From Plebeiibacterium marinum (GTDB lineage Bacteria > Bacteroidota > Bacteroidia > Bacteroidales > Marinilabiliaceae): a stretch of 64,000 nucleotides of DNA. The notes under the pieces are model-generated. The model worked only from the letters and a program-made list of their open reading frames with translations. It was not told the DNA's origin and made no database searches. Positions 11,201 through 19,950 of the stretch are shown piece by piece. The first letter of the stretch is position 1; the number at the start of each line of letters is the position of its first letter. The translations under genes and the position numbers were made by a program. The stretch spans positions 1 to 64,000 of the forward strand of contig NZ_JAPDPI010000002.1 of assembly GCF_026013615.1 (NCBI RefSeq), given 5' to 3'.

Positions 11201-11640
11201 AAGAATATGTTGAAAACGTAGCTGAAAGGATGCAATTATACCGCAAACTGGATGGACTAAAAGATCAAATGGAGCTAACAGCATTTGAAAACGAGCTAAA
11301 CGACAGGTTCGGAAACATTCCGGAAACCACCCAAGAGCTTATTAAAGTAGTTCAAATAAGATGGTTGGCCATTGACTTGGGGGTTGAAAAAATTGTATAT
11401 AAGAACAACAAGCTGATCATTTACTTTGTAAGTAATCAGGAGTCCCCTTATTACCAATCACCTGTTTTTACAAAAATATTAGCCTACTTACAACACAACG
11501 CCAAGGAGGCAAAAATGAAAGAAAAGGCAGGAAAGCTAAGCCTGGTTTTTAACAAAGCCGACGGAATTTCGTTTATAAAGGATTTGTTTGATAAAATGTA
11601 CAGATTTGTTTTTGACACTTCTGAAAAAGAAGCTCAATAA
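8278..11640 (+). CDS. mfd: Transcription-repair coupling factor
   Basis: CarD-like RID (LNPGDYVVHVDHGIGRFGGL), VCGDVGFGKTEIA, DEEQRFGV, TATPIPRTLQFS, RGRVGRSNKKAFCY; GTG start. Confidence 0.95.
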   Translation: MSPSNIINQYQNNPLINQLNEAINQHKNIFASGTTGSFKSVVLASCYPNGAHLAIMSDKEEAAYYYNDLAQLIGEDQVYFLPSTYKRSPEYGNLEPSNIILRTEALNYLANTKKPGIVVTYPLALFEKVPSNELLHDSTLNIKTGEQLDIAFVTEVLNEYKFQRVDFVYEPGQFSVRGSIIDIYSFANEEPYRVDFWGDEVDSIRTFDLENQLSIAKLDEIAIIPKLNSNQENHVSLLEFIKPETKIWAYDIDFILSKIKEAYSKVIHRQSQRSEDPTIPSPEIFVDAVILQTQINGHTTIEMGKRSVYTDAFEVKFKTTPQPVFNKNFDLLEEDLVSKDEQGYNCVILADNPKQHERLKAIFEDKESTVKYTAQDKTLHEGFIDHNIKVCYYTDHQIFERYHKFSLRTDKARIAKQAISLKELSRLNPGDYVVHVDHGIGRFGGLVTSEVNGKKQEAIRLVFRDNDVLLVSIHSLHRISKYKSKEGEPPKINKLGTAAWQKIKDKTKKKVKDIARELISLYAQRKQEPGFSYSPDSYLQTELEASFIYEDTPDQEKSTRMVKEAMEKPTPMDMLVCGDVGFGKTEIAIRAAFKAVTDNKQVAILVPTTILAMQHYNTFRERLKDFPCEIDYISRLRKPKEIKNALTKLKTGEINVIIGTHRLIGKDVEFKDMGLLIIDEEQRFGVSIKEKLKKLKVNVDTLTLTATPIPRTLQFSLMGARDLSILNTPPPNRHPILTELHTINDEIIKEAISYEIDRNGQVFFIHNRVQNIFEIEAMVNRILPQVKTIVAHGQMDGPQLEKIMLGFINGDYDVLIATTIIESGLDIPNANTIIINNANHFGLSELHQLRGRVGRSNKKAFCYLMAPPLTSVTQEARRRLKIIEEFSDLGSGFNIAMQDLDIRGAGNLLGGEQSGFIADIGFETYHRILNEAILELKETEFKELYQEEINQAADKNIKFVSDCTIETDARLLLPEEYVENVAERMQLYRKLDGLKDQMELTAFENELNDRFGNIPETTQELIKVVQIRWLAIDLGVEKIVYKNNKLIIYFVSNQESPYYQSPVFTKILAYLQHNAKEAKMKEKAGKLSLVFNKADGISFIKDLFDKMYRFVFDTSEKEAQ

Positions 11641-11654
11641 TGCAGAACATGAGG

Positions 11655-12731
11655 TCAGTCAGAGATACACTCTATGAGCAGTATCTCTGAAACACTTCCA
11701 TCTACAGCAATAGTAACAAAGGCTCTCAGGCAAATCTCTTTTTCATCCTGTCCCTGCACCATCACTCGAATCTTATCTGTATTTTTTGAACTGAATTCAC
11801 TTATACATATTGTATCACTACCTACTGTCCTAATAAAGTCAGTTACCTCCTTTCCAATAATATTACATTCTGCTAACATGCCCTTTGTATAATCATTCGA
11901 CTTAATAATTTCCCCCTTCCCATTTAATATCATACAAAACTTCTTTGCATCATCCATCATCTTTTCATACGCAATAACTTTCCCCTCATAATACATCTGG
12001 TCACTAACATCTTTAATAATAAGCTGTATCGACTTCTTGTTATTAAACTTCACAATAGATCCGGTAACTTCTGCCCAATAAAGATCTCCATGCACATCTT
12101 TCATTTTTAACAAACAGGGATCAATCCTCTTACCGGCATCCAAAGGCATGGCCATAATATTATCATATTGGTCAAAACAATCTTCATGAATAAACTCTTT
12201 AATATCAGACCCGATTACATCTTCTATATAATGAGTTTTAAAAATATCCAGACCCAAACAATTCAAATATGCAAGTTTTCCATTATTCAAGACTATTATA
12301 GGCAAAGGGGAAGCAGAAATAAACTCACGATAACTCTGTTCCCTTTCTTTTTGCTCCATATCAACCTTATGCTTATAAAAAGCCAGATCAATACTAATGC
12401 CCAGCTCCTTTTTATTAATAGGTTTTACCAGGTAACCATACGAATTAGATACAATAGCCCTTTCAATTACCTGCGATGAGGTATCACTTGAAACATAAAT
12501 AACAGGAATATGAAGCTCTCTGTTAAGCATCTCTGCAGTCTGTATACCATCCAAATCCCCATCCAGATGAATATCCATCAAAACCACATCGGGCTGCAAC
12601 TCCCTGCACATTTCAATCGCCTTGCTCCCACTTGCCGTTTTCCCAACCAAATCGTGCCCCAAATCCCGAAGAAACATGGTAAAAATGGCAGTAATAAACT
12701 TATCATCCTCAACAATAAATACTTTTCTCAT
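11655..12731 (-). CDS. Response regulator receiver protein with PAS-like domains
   Basis: REC domain (VFIVEDDKF, DVVLMDIHL, YLVKPINKKEL) followed by PAS-like segments; no HTH or kinase domain visible. Start moved to MRKVFIVEDD. Confidence 0.85.
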   Translation of the reverse strand: MRKVFIVEDDKFITAIFTMFLRDLGHDLVGKTASGSKAIEMCRELQPDVVLMDIHLDGDLDGIQTAEMLNRELHIPVIYVSSDTSSQVIERAIVSNSYGYLVKPINKKELGISIDLAFYKHKVDMEQKEREQSYREFISASPLPIIVLNNGKLAYLNCLGLDIFKTHYIEDVIGSDIKEFIHEDCFDQYDNIMAMPLDAGKRIDPCLLKMKDVHGDLYWAEVTGSIVKFNNKKSIQLIIKDVSDQMYYEGKVIAYEKMMDDAKKFCMILNGKGEIIKSNDYTKGMLAECNIIGKEVTDFIRTVGSDTICISEFSSKNTDKIRVMVQGQDEKEICLRAFVTIAVDGSVSEILLIECISD

Positions 12732-12833
12732 AATAATCCGCGTGCCTTTATACAATTAAATAGTCTCTGCACTAAATAGCCATCAATTAGACTAAATATT
12801 AACTCTATAATTTTAATCGAACTCAGGATATTA

Positions 12834-12841
12834 TATCTTTG
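12834..12841 (+). promoter_or_regulatory. -7 box TATCTTTG upstream of coaX
   Basis: Exact match to Bacteroidetes TAnnTTTG, 20 bp before the GTG start; -33 not clear. Confidence 0.45.
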
Positions 12842-12860
12842 CGATAAAAACTATATAAAA

Positions 12861-13595
12861 GTGAATTTAGTTATTGATCAGGGAAATACATTTATAAAAA
12901 TTGGAGTTTTTGACAAGGGTAAGCTGATTTATTTTAATTCATACCAATTTTTTGACGAAAATATAACTCAGTGCATTGAAAATCCTGACAAGATTAGCAA
13001 AGTCATTATTTCTTCAGTAAAAAGCGCATATCCTTCGGCCGCCGAAATACATCAACTACTAGCCATCAAGGCCAGCACACCAATATTATTTCTGAACAAC
13101 AACACGCCCGTTCCAATTAAAAACAACTATGAAACCCCAAAAACATTAGGTAAAGATAGAATTGCAGCCCTAGTTGGCGCATCTTTGTCGAACCCGGGGT
13201 TTCCAAAATTAGTTATTGATGCCGGCACAGCAATAACAATTGATTACCTTGATGAGCACAACACCTTTTTAGGAGGAAACATTTCTCCAGGTATCCAAAC
13301 ACGCTTTAACGCATTACATCAAAATACAGGACAATTACCTCAATTAAAATTAAATACTGAGACTTCATTTTTAGGAAGAAATACAGCAAATGCAATCCAC
13401 TCTGGTGTTCAAAATGGGGTAATTTTTGAAATAGATCAGTACATAAACCACTTTAACACACTAAATATCAATACAAAAACAATTTTAACAGGAGGAGATG
13501 CATATTTTTTTGCCAAAAATTTAAAAAATCCCATCTTTGTAAATCCAAATTTAGTATTAACAGGATTAAACACCATACTAGAATACAATGCTTAA
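12861..13595 (+). CDS. coaX: Type III pantothenate kinase
   Basis: LVIDQGNTFIKIGVF, GKDRIAALVGA, VIDAGTAITID, GGNISPGI. Confidence 0.93.
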   Translation: MNLVIDQGNTFIKIGVFDKGKLIYFNSYQFFDENITQCIENPDKISKVIISSVKSAYPSAAEIHQLLAIKASTPILFLNNNTPVPIKNNYETPKTLGKDRIAALVGASLSNPGFPKLVIDAGTAITIDYLDEHNTFLGGNISPGIQTRFNALHQNTGQLPQLKLNTETSFLGRNTANAIHSGVQNGVIFEIDQYINHFNTLNINTKTILTGGDAYFFAKNLKNPIFVNPNLVLTGLNTILEYNA

Positions 13596-13749
13596 AATAA
13601 ACAGTTTAGCAAACGGTTCGCTAACAACAAGTTCAAATACAAAATCCTACCACCACATAAACAAATACCAAAGTTATAAAGGAATCTTTTTCACTTATGG
13701 CATAACTTTTGGTGTACTAGCAGCTAAATACTCTGGAAGTATAAAATAA
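13588..13749 (+). CDS. Small ORF (53 aa) overlapping the coaX stop; hypothetical
   Basis: ATG at 13588, TAA at 13747-13749; MLKINSLANGSLTTSSNTKSYHHINKYQSYKGIFFTYGITFGVLAAKYSGSIK. Not in the ORF track because of its length. Confidence 0.35.
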   Translation: MLKINSLANGSLTTSSNTKSYHHINKYQSYKGIFFTYGITFGVLAAKYSGSIK

Positions 13750-13820
13750 TAAAAAGGGAATATTACACATCACTAAACAAAATTAATTTGATTAACAATT
13801 ATTTAAAACTTATAAACACC

Positions 13821-15191
13821 ATGCCAAGAATTTTTACAAAGATTTTTATCACGGGAATGATTACTCTTTTTGCAGTGCAAGCAAGTGCTCAAAAAGGAGT
13901 TGAGGACGGCTCAAAATATGGGCACGGAGAAGACAGCTTAAGATGTTTAAAAAACTTGTCTCTATTTGTTGAATACGTAAAACAAAAAAGTTACGCAGAT
14001 GCAGTTGCCTCATGGGAAATCTGTTTCAACGAGTGCCCGTTAGCAAGCACTAAAATTTACACAGACGGTGTAAAAATAATGGACTTCCGCATTAAAGTAG
14101 AAAAAGACAAAGCAAAAAAAGAAGAACTATTTCAGCAACTGATGGGCGTTTATGACCAAAGAATAAAATACTTTGGAGACGACAAGAAATATGGAGAAGA
14201 CTATATTTTAGGCCGTAAAGCAGTTAAGCTTCTTCAATACAAAAAAACCGATACTGAAGCAAGAGCTCAGGCTCAGGAATGGTTTAACAAATCAATTGCA
14301 GGACGAAAAACCAAAAGTGAAGGTGCAGTATTAGCTACATACATGACCAACACAGTTGCCATGTACAAAGCTGATCAGGTTGGTGCTGAAGAAGTAGTAA
14401 ACAGCTATATCAAAGTAAACGACATCCTTGCCAAAGTTATTGAACTAACTGCAAGCAAGCCGAAAGCACAAGCAAAATACCAAGGCTTAAAAGACAACGT
14501 TGAAAAACTATTTGCCACCAGTGGTGCTGCCGACTGCGAAACAATTGAAAAAATATTTGGCCCTCAACTAGAGGAAAACAAAGCAAATAAGGAATGGCTT
14601 CAATTGGTTAACAAATTATTGGCGCGCGCAAACTGTGAAGATGCCCAGCTATCGTACGATGTTGCTGTAAGACTTTATGAAATTGAACCATCATCTTCTG
14701 CAGCATACCTTATTGCTGTAAGAAACCTTAAAACTGGCGACCTGGATCAAGCCACTCAATATTATACTGAGGCAATTTCGTTAGAAGAAGATCCGGAACC
14801 AAAAGGAAAATACAATTACCAGCTTGGATTAGTAAAACAAAGCCAGGGAAAACTATCTGAAGCAAGAACTTTGGCCCAGGAAGCCATTAAACTAAGACCA
14901 AACTGGGGAGAGCCTTATATTTTAGTTGGAAACCTTTATGCTACTTCAGCTAAAAACTTCGGAAAAGATGAATTTGAGCACAAAACAGCATATTGGGCCG
15001 CAGTAGATCAGTTTATCAAAGCAAAAAGCGTGGATGCTGAAGTTGCTGCTAAAGCAAACGAACTAATCGGAATCTATTCAAAACACTTCCCGGGAACAGA
15101 AGAAATTTTCTTCCAGGGGCATCAGGTTGGTGCTTCATATACCGTAGGTGGATGGATTGGTGTAACAACAAAAGTCAGGGCTAAACAATAA
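13821..15191 (+). CDS. Secreted/periplasmic TPR-repeat protein
   Basis: Signal peptide MPRIFTKIFITGMITLFAVQASAQ; C-terminal TPR units. ATG at 13821 preferred to TTG at 13788. Confidence 0.85.
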   Translation: MPRIFTKIFITGMITLFAVQASAQKGVEDGSKYGHGEDSLRCLKNLSLFVEYVKQKSYADAVASWEICFNECPLASTKIYTDGVKIMDFRIKVEKDKAKKEELFQQLMGVYDQRIKYFGDDKKYGEDYILGRKAVKLLQYKKTDTEARAQAQEWFNKSIAGRKTKSEGAVLATYMTNTVAMYKADQVGAEEVVNSYIKVNDILAKVIELTASKPKAQAKYQGLKDNVEKLFATSGAADCETIEKIFGPQLEENKANKEWLQLVNKLLARANCEDAQLSYDVAVRLYEIEPSSSAAYLIAVRNLKTGDLDQATQYYTEAISLEEDPEPKGKYNYQLGLVKQSQGKLSEARTLAQEAIKLRPNWGEPYILVGNLYATSAKNFGKDEFEHKTAYWAAVDQFIKAKSVDAEVAAKANELIGIYSKHFPGTEEIFFQGHQVGASYTVGGWIGVTTKVRAKQ

Positions 15192-15194
15192 CAG

Positions 15195-15782
15195 ATGAAA
15201 TCTGAATTATCTAGCAAAAAAAATATAATTAAAACTGCAAGTGGCATTTTGCTGCTTGCAGTTTTAATTTTCACCTATGCCTGTTCTTCAAACAAACCGG
15301 AAGAAATAAAAGCTATAGAGAAAATACAAGAAATACCTTCATTGGAATTGGAAGATTACGAGACATTCGTTACTGATTCCGGGAAAGTAAAATACCATAT
15401 TACTACCCCGCACCTTCTACAATACGACAAAGTAGAAGATCCATACAAGGAATTCCCAAAAGGGGGACACATTATTACATATGATTCAATTAATGTTATA
15501 AAATCAGAGATCAAATGCCAGTATGCTATAAACCATGACAAAGAAAAGCTATGGGATCTCAGAAACAATGTTGAAGCCATAAATGAAGAAGGTGTCATAT
15601 TTAACACAGAACAATTATTCTGGAACGAAAAAGAAAAACGTATTTATACGGATAAATTCATTAAAATCACCACTGAAGACAAAATCATAACCGGCTATGG
15701 ATTAGAAGCTGATCAAAGCTTAAACAACTATGAGATTAAAAATGTAAGTGCAGTATTAGGCGTTGATGAGGAAATGCAATAA
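15195..15782 (+). CDS. lptC: LPS export ABC transporter periplasmic protein LptC
   Basis: Lipoprotein-like N-terminus (IFTYACSS); LptC-like DSGKVKYHITTPHLLQYD and RIYTDKFIKITTEDKIITGYGLEAD. Confidence 0.85.
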   Translation: MKSELSSKKNIIKTASGILLLAVLIFTYACSSNKPEEIKAIEKIQEIPSLELEDYETFVTDSGKVKYHITTPHLLQYDKVEDPYKEFPKGGHIITYDSINVIKSEIKCQYAINHDKEKLWDLRNNVEAINEEGVIFNTEQLFWNEKEKRIYTDKFIKITTEDKIITGYGLEADQSLNNYEIKNVSAVLGVDEEMQ

Positions 15783-15841
15783 CCTTTTTATTTATAAGCA
15801 AATTTATTATTTTCAACATTCTATTTTGCAATAAACACCCA

Positions 15842-17107
15842 ATGGATAATATTACCATAATTATAACTGCGCTACTCTTTTCAGCATTTTTCTCAGGATG
15901 TGAAATGGCCTTTATATCCTCCAATAAGTTACTCATCGAGTTAAACAAAAAGAAATATCCTCGGCTCGGAAAAATACTTGACATTTTTATCAACAATGGA
16001 GGCTTATTTATTTCTACGCTTTTAGTAGGCAACAATATTGCTTTAGTAGTTTATGGTTTAGAAATGGGACAATTACTCAAACCCATACTTGAAGAGTACT
16101 TAATTTCTCCCATGGCCATATTGTTAACACAAACAGCCCTCTCTACCATACTAATTTTAGTAACAGCAGAATTTCTTCCCAAAATACTATTTCGGATTAA
16201 TCCCATCCTAATATTAAACCTTACTGCTCTGCCCTTACTCCTGTTTTACACCATATTTTTCCCCATTTCAAGACTGACGGTACAGTTTTCTGAGTTTCTA
16301 ATGTCGAAAGTCCTTAAAACACCAGCTCAAAACAGCAATAACGAAATGGTATTAGGCAGGATTGACCTGGACAACCTGATTACACAACATCATGAAAAAC
16401 TTGAAATAGACGATGACAATGCCAAGGAGGTTAAAATGCTCAAAAACGCATTGGATTTTTCGAAAATTAAAATCAGGGAATGTATTATACCAAGAACAGA
16501 AATCACAGCTATTGAGGTTCATGAATCGCTGGATATATTAAAAAAACGCTTTATAGAAACGGGGCACTCCAAAATCCTTATTTACAAAAAATCCATAGAC
16601 AACATCATTGGTTACGTTCACGTTTCTGAACTATTTAAAAAGCCAAAACAACTAAAAAACGCCATAAACCCACTCTCCATAGTACCAGAAACCATGACTG
16701 CAAACAAACTGCTTGAAGTCTTCACCAAAGAACACAGGAGTATAGCTTTGGTTGTAGATGAATTTGGTGGAACAGCAGGCATTGTAACCATGGAGGATAT
16801 TTTAGAGGAAATTTTTGGTGAGATCGACGATGAGCATGACGTATCTGACTTGATTGAAAGAGTAATATCAGATGAGGAATACCAATTCTCCGGAAGGTTA
16901 GAGATTGATTACATCAATGAAAAATACAATTTGGGCATTAAACAGTCTGAAAACTACGAAACATTAGCTGGTTTTATTCTCCACCATAATGAATCCATAC
17001 CTAAAAATGATGAAATTGTTATCATCGGAGAATTCAAATTCAAAATACAACTCGCATCCGACAACCGAATCGAATTGGTTAACGTAATCACTCCAAAGCC
17101 ATTATAA
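15842..17107 (+). CDS. CNNM/CorC-family (DUF21 + CBS + transporter-associated) membrane protein
   Basis: FSAFFSGCEMAFISSN (DUF21), ECIIPRTEITAIEV (CBS), VVDEFGGTAGIVTMEDILEEIFGEI. Confidence 0.9.
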   Translation: MDNITIIITALLFSAFFSGCEMAFISSNKLLIELNKKKYPRLGKILDIFINNGGLFISTLLVGNNIALVVYGLEMGQLLKPILEEYLISPMAILLTQTALSTILILVTAEFLPKILFRINPILILNLTALPLLLFYTIFFPISRLTVQFSEFLMSKVLKTPAQNSNNEMVLGRIDLDNLITQHHEKLEIDDDNAKEVKMLKNALDFSKIKIRECIIPRTEITAIEVHESLDILKKRFIETGHSKILIYKKSIDNIIGYVHVSELFKKPKQLKNAINPLSIVPETMTANKLLEVFTKEHRSIALVVDEFGGTAGIVTMEDILEEIFGEIDDEHDVSDLIERVISDEEYQFSGRLEIDYINEKYNLGIKQSENYETLAGFILHHNESIPKNDEIVIIGEFKFKIQLASDNRIELVNVITPKPL

Positions 17108-17217
17108 TATTTTTTTAGGGTTTTTAGGTATTCATAAGCTATCTAATTACCGTGTTACCCATTTTTTTGTATATTCGTAACCTATTTTTTGAAGAATTAA
17201 AATAAACAAATAAAAGA

Positions 17218-19308
17218 ATGGCAACATTAGAGAGAATTAGAAACAAAGGTGGTATTCTAGTAGCTGTTGTTATTGGCCTTGCCCTGTTTGCCTTTATCAT
17301 AGGTGACTTTTTAAAAAACAATGGGGGTGGGAATCAAGCAAGCAGCATTGAAGTAGGAGACATTAACGGCACCACCATTTCGTACGCAGCTTACCAGAAT
17401 GAAATAAACAAATCGGAAGATTTTAGAAAACTTCAAACTGGACAAAGCAGCCTTGATGCAAATACGCAACACCAAATAATGAATCAGGTATGGGAACAAA
17501 TGATTCAGGATGTATTGATGGGTGAAAAGTATGAAGAAGCAGGAATAGCCGTAAGTACTGAAGAAATATTAGAAATGGCAACCGGCAAGAATGCACACCC
17601 TGCGATTCGCCAAATGTTCTCAGATCCTCAAACCGGAGTATTTAATCAGGCAGCTGTAATCAATTTCCTTAGAAACAGAAAAAGAGACAGGAACGCCAAT
17701 ATATACTGGGAGTATATTGAAAATGCTATAGTTAAGGAAAAACTTAACTCAAAATACAGCAACCTTTTTTCTAAAGGCATATATACTACACAAAACATGG
17801 TTAACAGTGAAGCAAAAGCGGCTTTGAGATCAGTAGATTTTGACTTTGTTGCGGTAAACTACACTACGATTCCAGATAGCACAGTTGAAGTGTCAAACAG
17901 TGAGATCAAAGACTACTTCACCAACCATATGGAAGACTTCAAACAAGATGCAGAAAGAAGCATACAATATGTTTCTTTCACAGTTAATCCTTCTAAAGAA
18001 GACGAGCAACTTGCTGAAAAATGGATCACTGATACAAAAGATGAGTTCTCTAACACAGAACTGGACGCTGGCCAGTTTGTTACCATGAATTCAGACCTTC
18101 CATATGAAGACAAAAACATCAAAGCTGATGACTTGAGAATTTCAATCAAAGAGTTTGTTGAAAACGGAAAAGAAGGAGATGTTTTTGGCCCTTACCTTGA
18201 AGACAACGCATACAAATTAAGTCGCATTGTTAGCATCAAGCAATTACCTGACTCTGTTCGTGCCCGTCACATATTAATTCAGGAACAAAACCCAGCTACT
18301 GCAAATTCAATAGCGGATAGTTTAATGAACCTGATTAAAAAAGGAGAAGACTTTGCTGAACTTGCCCGCAAACACTCAAAAGATAATGGTTCGGCCATTA
18401 ACGGAGGTGATTTAAACTGGTTTAAGGAAGGTATGATGGTTAAACCATTTAACGACGCCTGCTTCAATGCAAAAAAAGGAGATGTTGTTAAAGTAGAAAC
18501 TCAGTTTGGAGTACATATCATCAACATTCAAAACGTTGGAGAAAAGGTTACAAAGTACAACGTAGCTACACTTGCAAGAGAAATAAAATACAGCTCAAAA
18601 ACATACCAACAGGTTTATTCAGAAGCTAACAGATTTGCCGCAAACAACAATTCCGCTGACAAATTTAAAGAGGCAATTAAAACAGAAAATAAAACTCCAC
18701 GTTATGCCACTTTAAAAGCAAACGACAGGGAAGTAAGAGGTTTAGAAAGTTCTCGCAGACTTGTTCAGTGGGCTTTTGAAGGCGAAATTAACGACATGTC
18801 ACCGACAATATACGAATTTGGAAACCAATTTGTAATTGCTGTAATTACCGATGCCAAAGAAAAAGGCTATCAAGACATCAATGATGTTGCCGTTAGAATC
18901 CGTGCAATTTTAGCCAAGGACAAAAAGGCTGAGATCATCATGAAGAAGTTTATTACCAATACAGCTTCTAGCCAGAGTTTATCATCTGTGGCTCAAAAGA
19001 TGGAAAGCACAGTTCAAACTGCAAACAACATCAATTTTGCTTCTTATCAAGTTCCTGGCGCAGGTTTTGAGCCAGCTCTTGTTGGATTGGCAACTTCTTC
19101 TGATATAAACAAAATATCAGCTCCTGTAAAAGGAAACAGAGGTGTATACGTAGTTAAAGTTACATCAGAGACTGTTGCTGAGGAAGCAAATACTGAAATG
19201 GCTAAAAGAACATTAGATCAAGCCACAAGCAGTAAAATCAATTACTCTTTAAGCAGATCTATTCGTGATGAAGCAGAAATTATTGACGAAAGAGCAAAAT
19301 ATTTCTAA
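17218..19308 (+). CDS. SurA/PpiD-type peptidyl-prolyl cis-trans isomerase
   Basis: N-terminal TM anchor, SurA_N-like region, parvulin motif RARHILIQ ... FAELARKHSKDNGSAINGGDLNWFKEGMMV. Confidence 0.9.
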   Translation: MATLERIRNKGGILVAVVIGLALFAFIIGDFLKNNGGGNQASSIEVGDINGTTISYAAYQNEINKSEDFRKLQTGQSSLDANTQHQIMNQVWEQMIQDVLMGEKYEEAGIAVSTEEILEMATGKNAHPAIRQMFSDPQTGVFNQAAVINFLRNRKRDRNANIYWEYIENAIVKEKLNSKYSNLFSKGIYTTQNMVNSEAKAALRSVDFDFVAVNYTTIPDSTVEVSNSEIKDYFTNHMEDFKQDAERSIQYVSFTVNPSKEDEQLAEKWITDTKDEFSNTELDAGQFVTMNSDLPYEDKNIKADDLRISIKEFVENGKEGDVFGPYLEDNAYKLSRIVSIKQLPDSVRARHILIQEQNPATANSIADSLMNLIKKGEDFAELARKHSKDNGSAINGGDLNWFKEGMMVKPFNDACFNAKKGDVVKVETQFGVHIINIQNVGEKVTKYNVATLAREIKYSSKTYQQVYSEANRFAANNNSADKFKEAIKTENKTPRYATLKANDREVRGLESSRRLVQWAFEGEINDMSPTIYEFGNQFVIAVITDAKEKGYQDINDVAVRIRAILAKDKKAEIIMKKFITNTASSQSLSSVAQKMESTVQTANNINFASYQVPGAGFEPALVGLATSSDINKISAPVKGNRGVYVVKVTSETVAEEANTEMAKRTLDQATSSKINYSLSRSIRDEAEIIDERAKYF

Positions 19309-19330
19309 AAAGAGAATACAAAAGATAATG

Positions 19331-19362
19331 AAAGCAGTCCGGGTTTCGGGCTGCTTTTTTTT
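19331..19362 (+). terminator. Rho-independent terminator after PpiD-like gene
   Basis: AAAGCAGTCCGGGTTTCGGGCTGCTTTTTTTT. Confidence 0.85.
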
Positions 19363-19472
19363 ATTCCGTTAACCGAAGTCACCTCTTCGTATGGAAATCC
19401 TCAAGTTTATATACAAAAAAAGGGAAGCCAATACGACTCCCCCTTGTTGCTAACTCTAAATACCTTTAGTTG

Positions 19473-19925
19473 CTAGGCACTTAATATCTTTTTTACCAAA
19501 TCTGCAATTTCTTTGCCATCTGCTTTACCTCCCAATTCCTTCGATGCCATCCCCATTGCCTTACCCATTTCCTTCATAGATTGGGCTCCTGATTTTTCAA
19601 CAATAGCAGCAACCATCTTTTCCAATTCTGCTCCTGTTACCTGTTCTGGCATATATTTAGCAATTACTTCAGCTTCTGCATTTTCTTTTTCTGCAAGATC
19701 TTCCCGCCCTTGCTCAACAAAAATAGCAGCAGCATCCTTACGTTGCTTTACCATTTTTTGTAGAATTTTCAAACCGGCATCCTCAGCTAATTCCTCACTT
19801 GCCCCTTTTGCTGTATTAGCTTCAATAAGCTCTTTTTTAATACCTCTCAAAGCCTCCAATGCAACTCTATCTTTGGCTTTCATTGCTGTCTTTATGTCCT
19901 GCGTAATCTGATCTATTAAACTCAT
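19473..19925 (-). CDS. yqeY: GatB/YqeY domain-containing protein
   Basis: MSLIDQITQDIKTAMKAKDRVALEALRGIKKELIEA; MGKAMGMASKELGGKADGKEIADLVKKIL. Confidence 0.9.
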   Translation of the reverse strand: MSLIDQITQDIKTAMKAKDRVALEALRGIKKELIEANTAKGASEELAEDAGLKILQKMVKQRKDAAAIFVEQGREDLAEKENAEAEVIAKYMPEQVTGAELEKMVAAIVEKSGAQSMKEMGKAMGMASKELGGKADGKEIADLVKKILSA

Positions 19926-19950
19926 TATTCAATACTATTAATACATTAAT

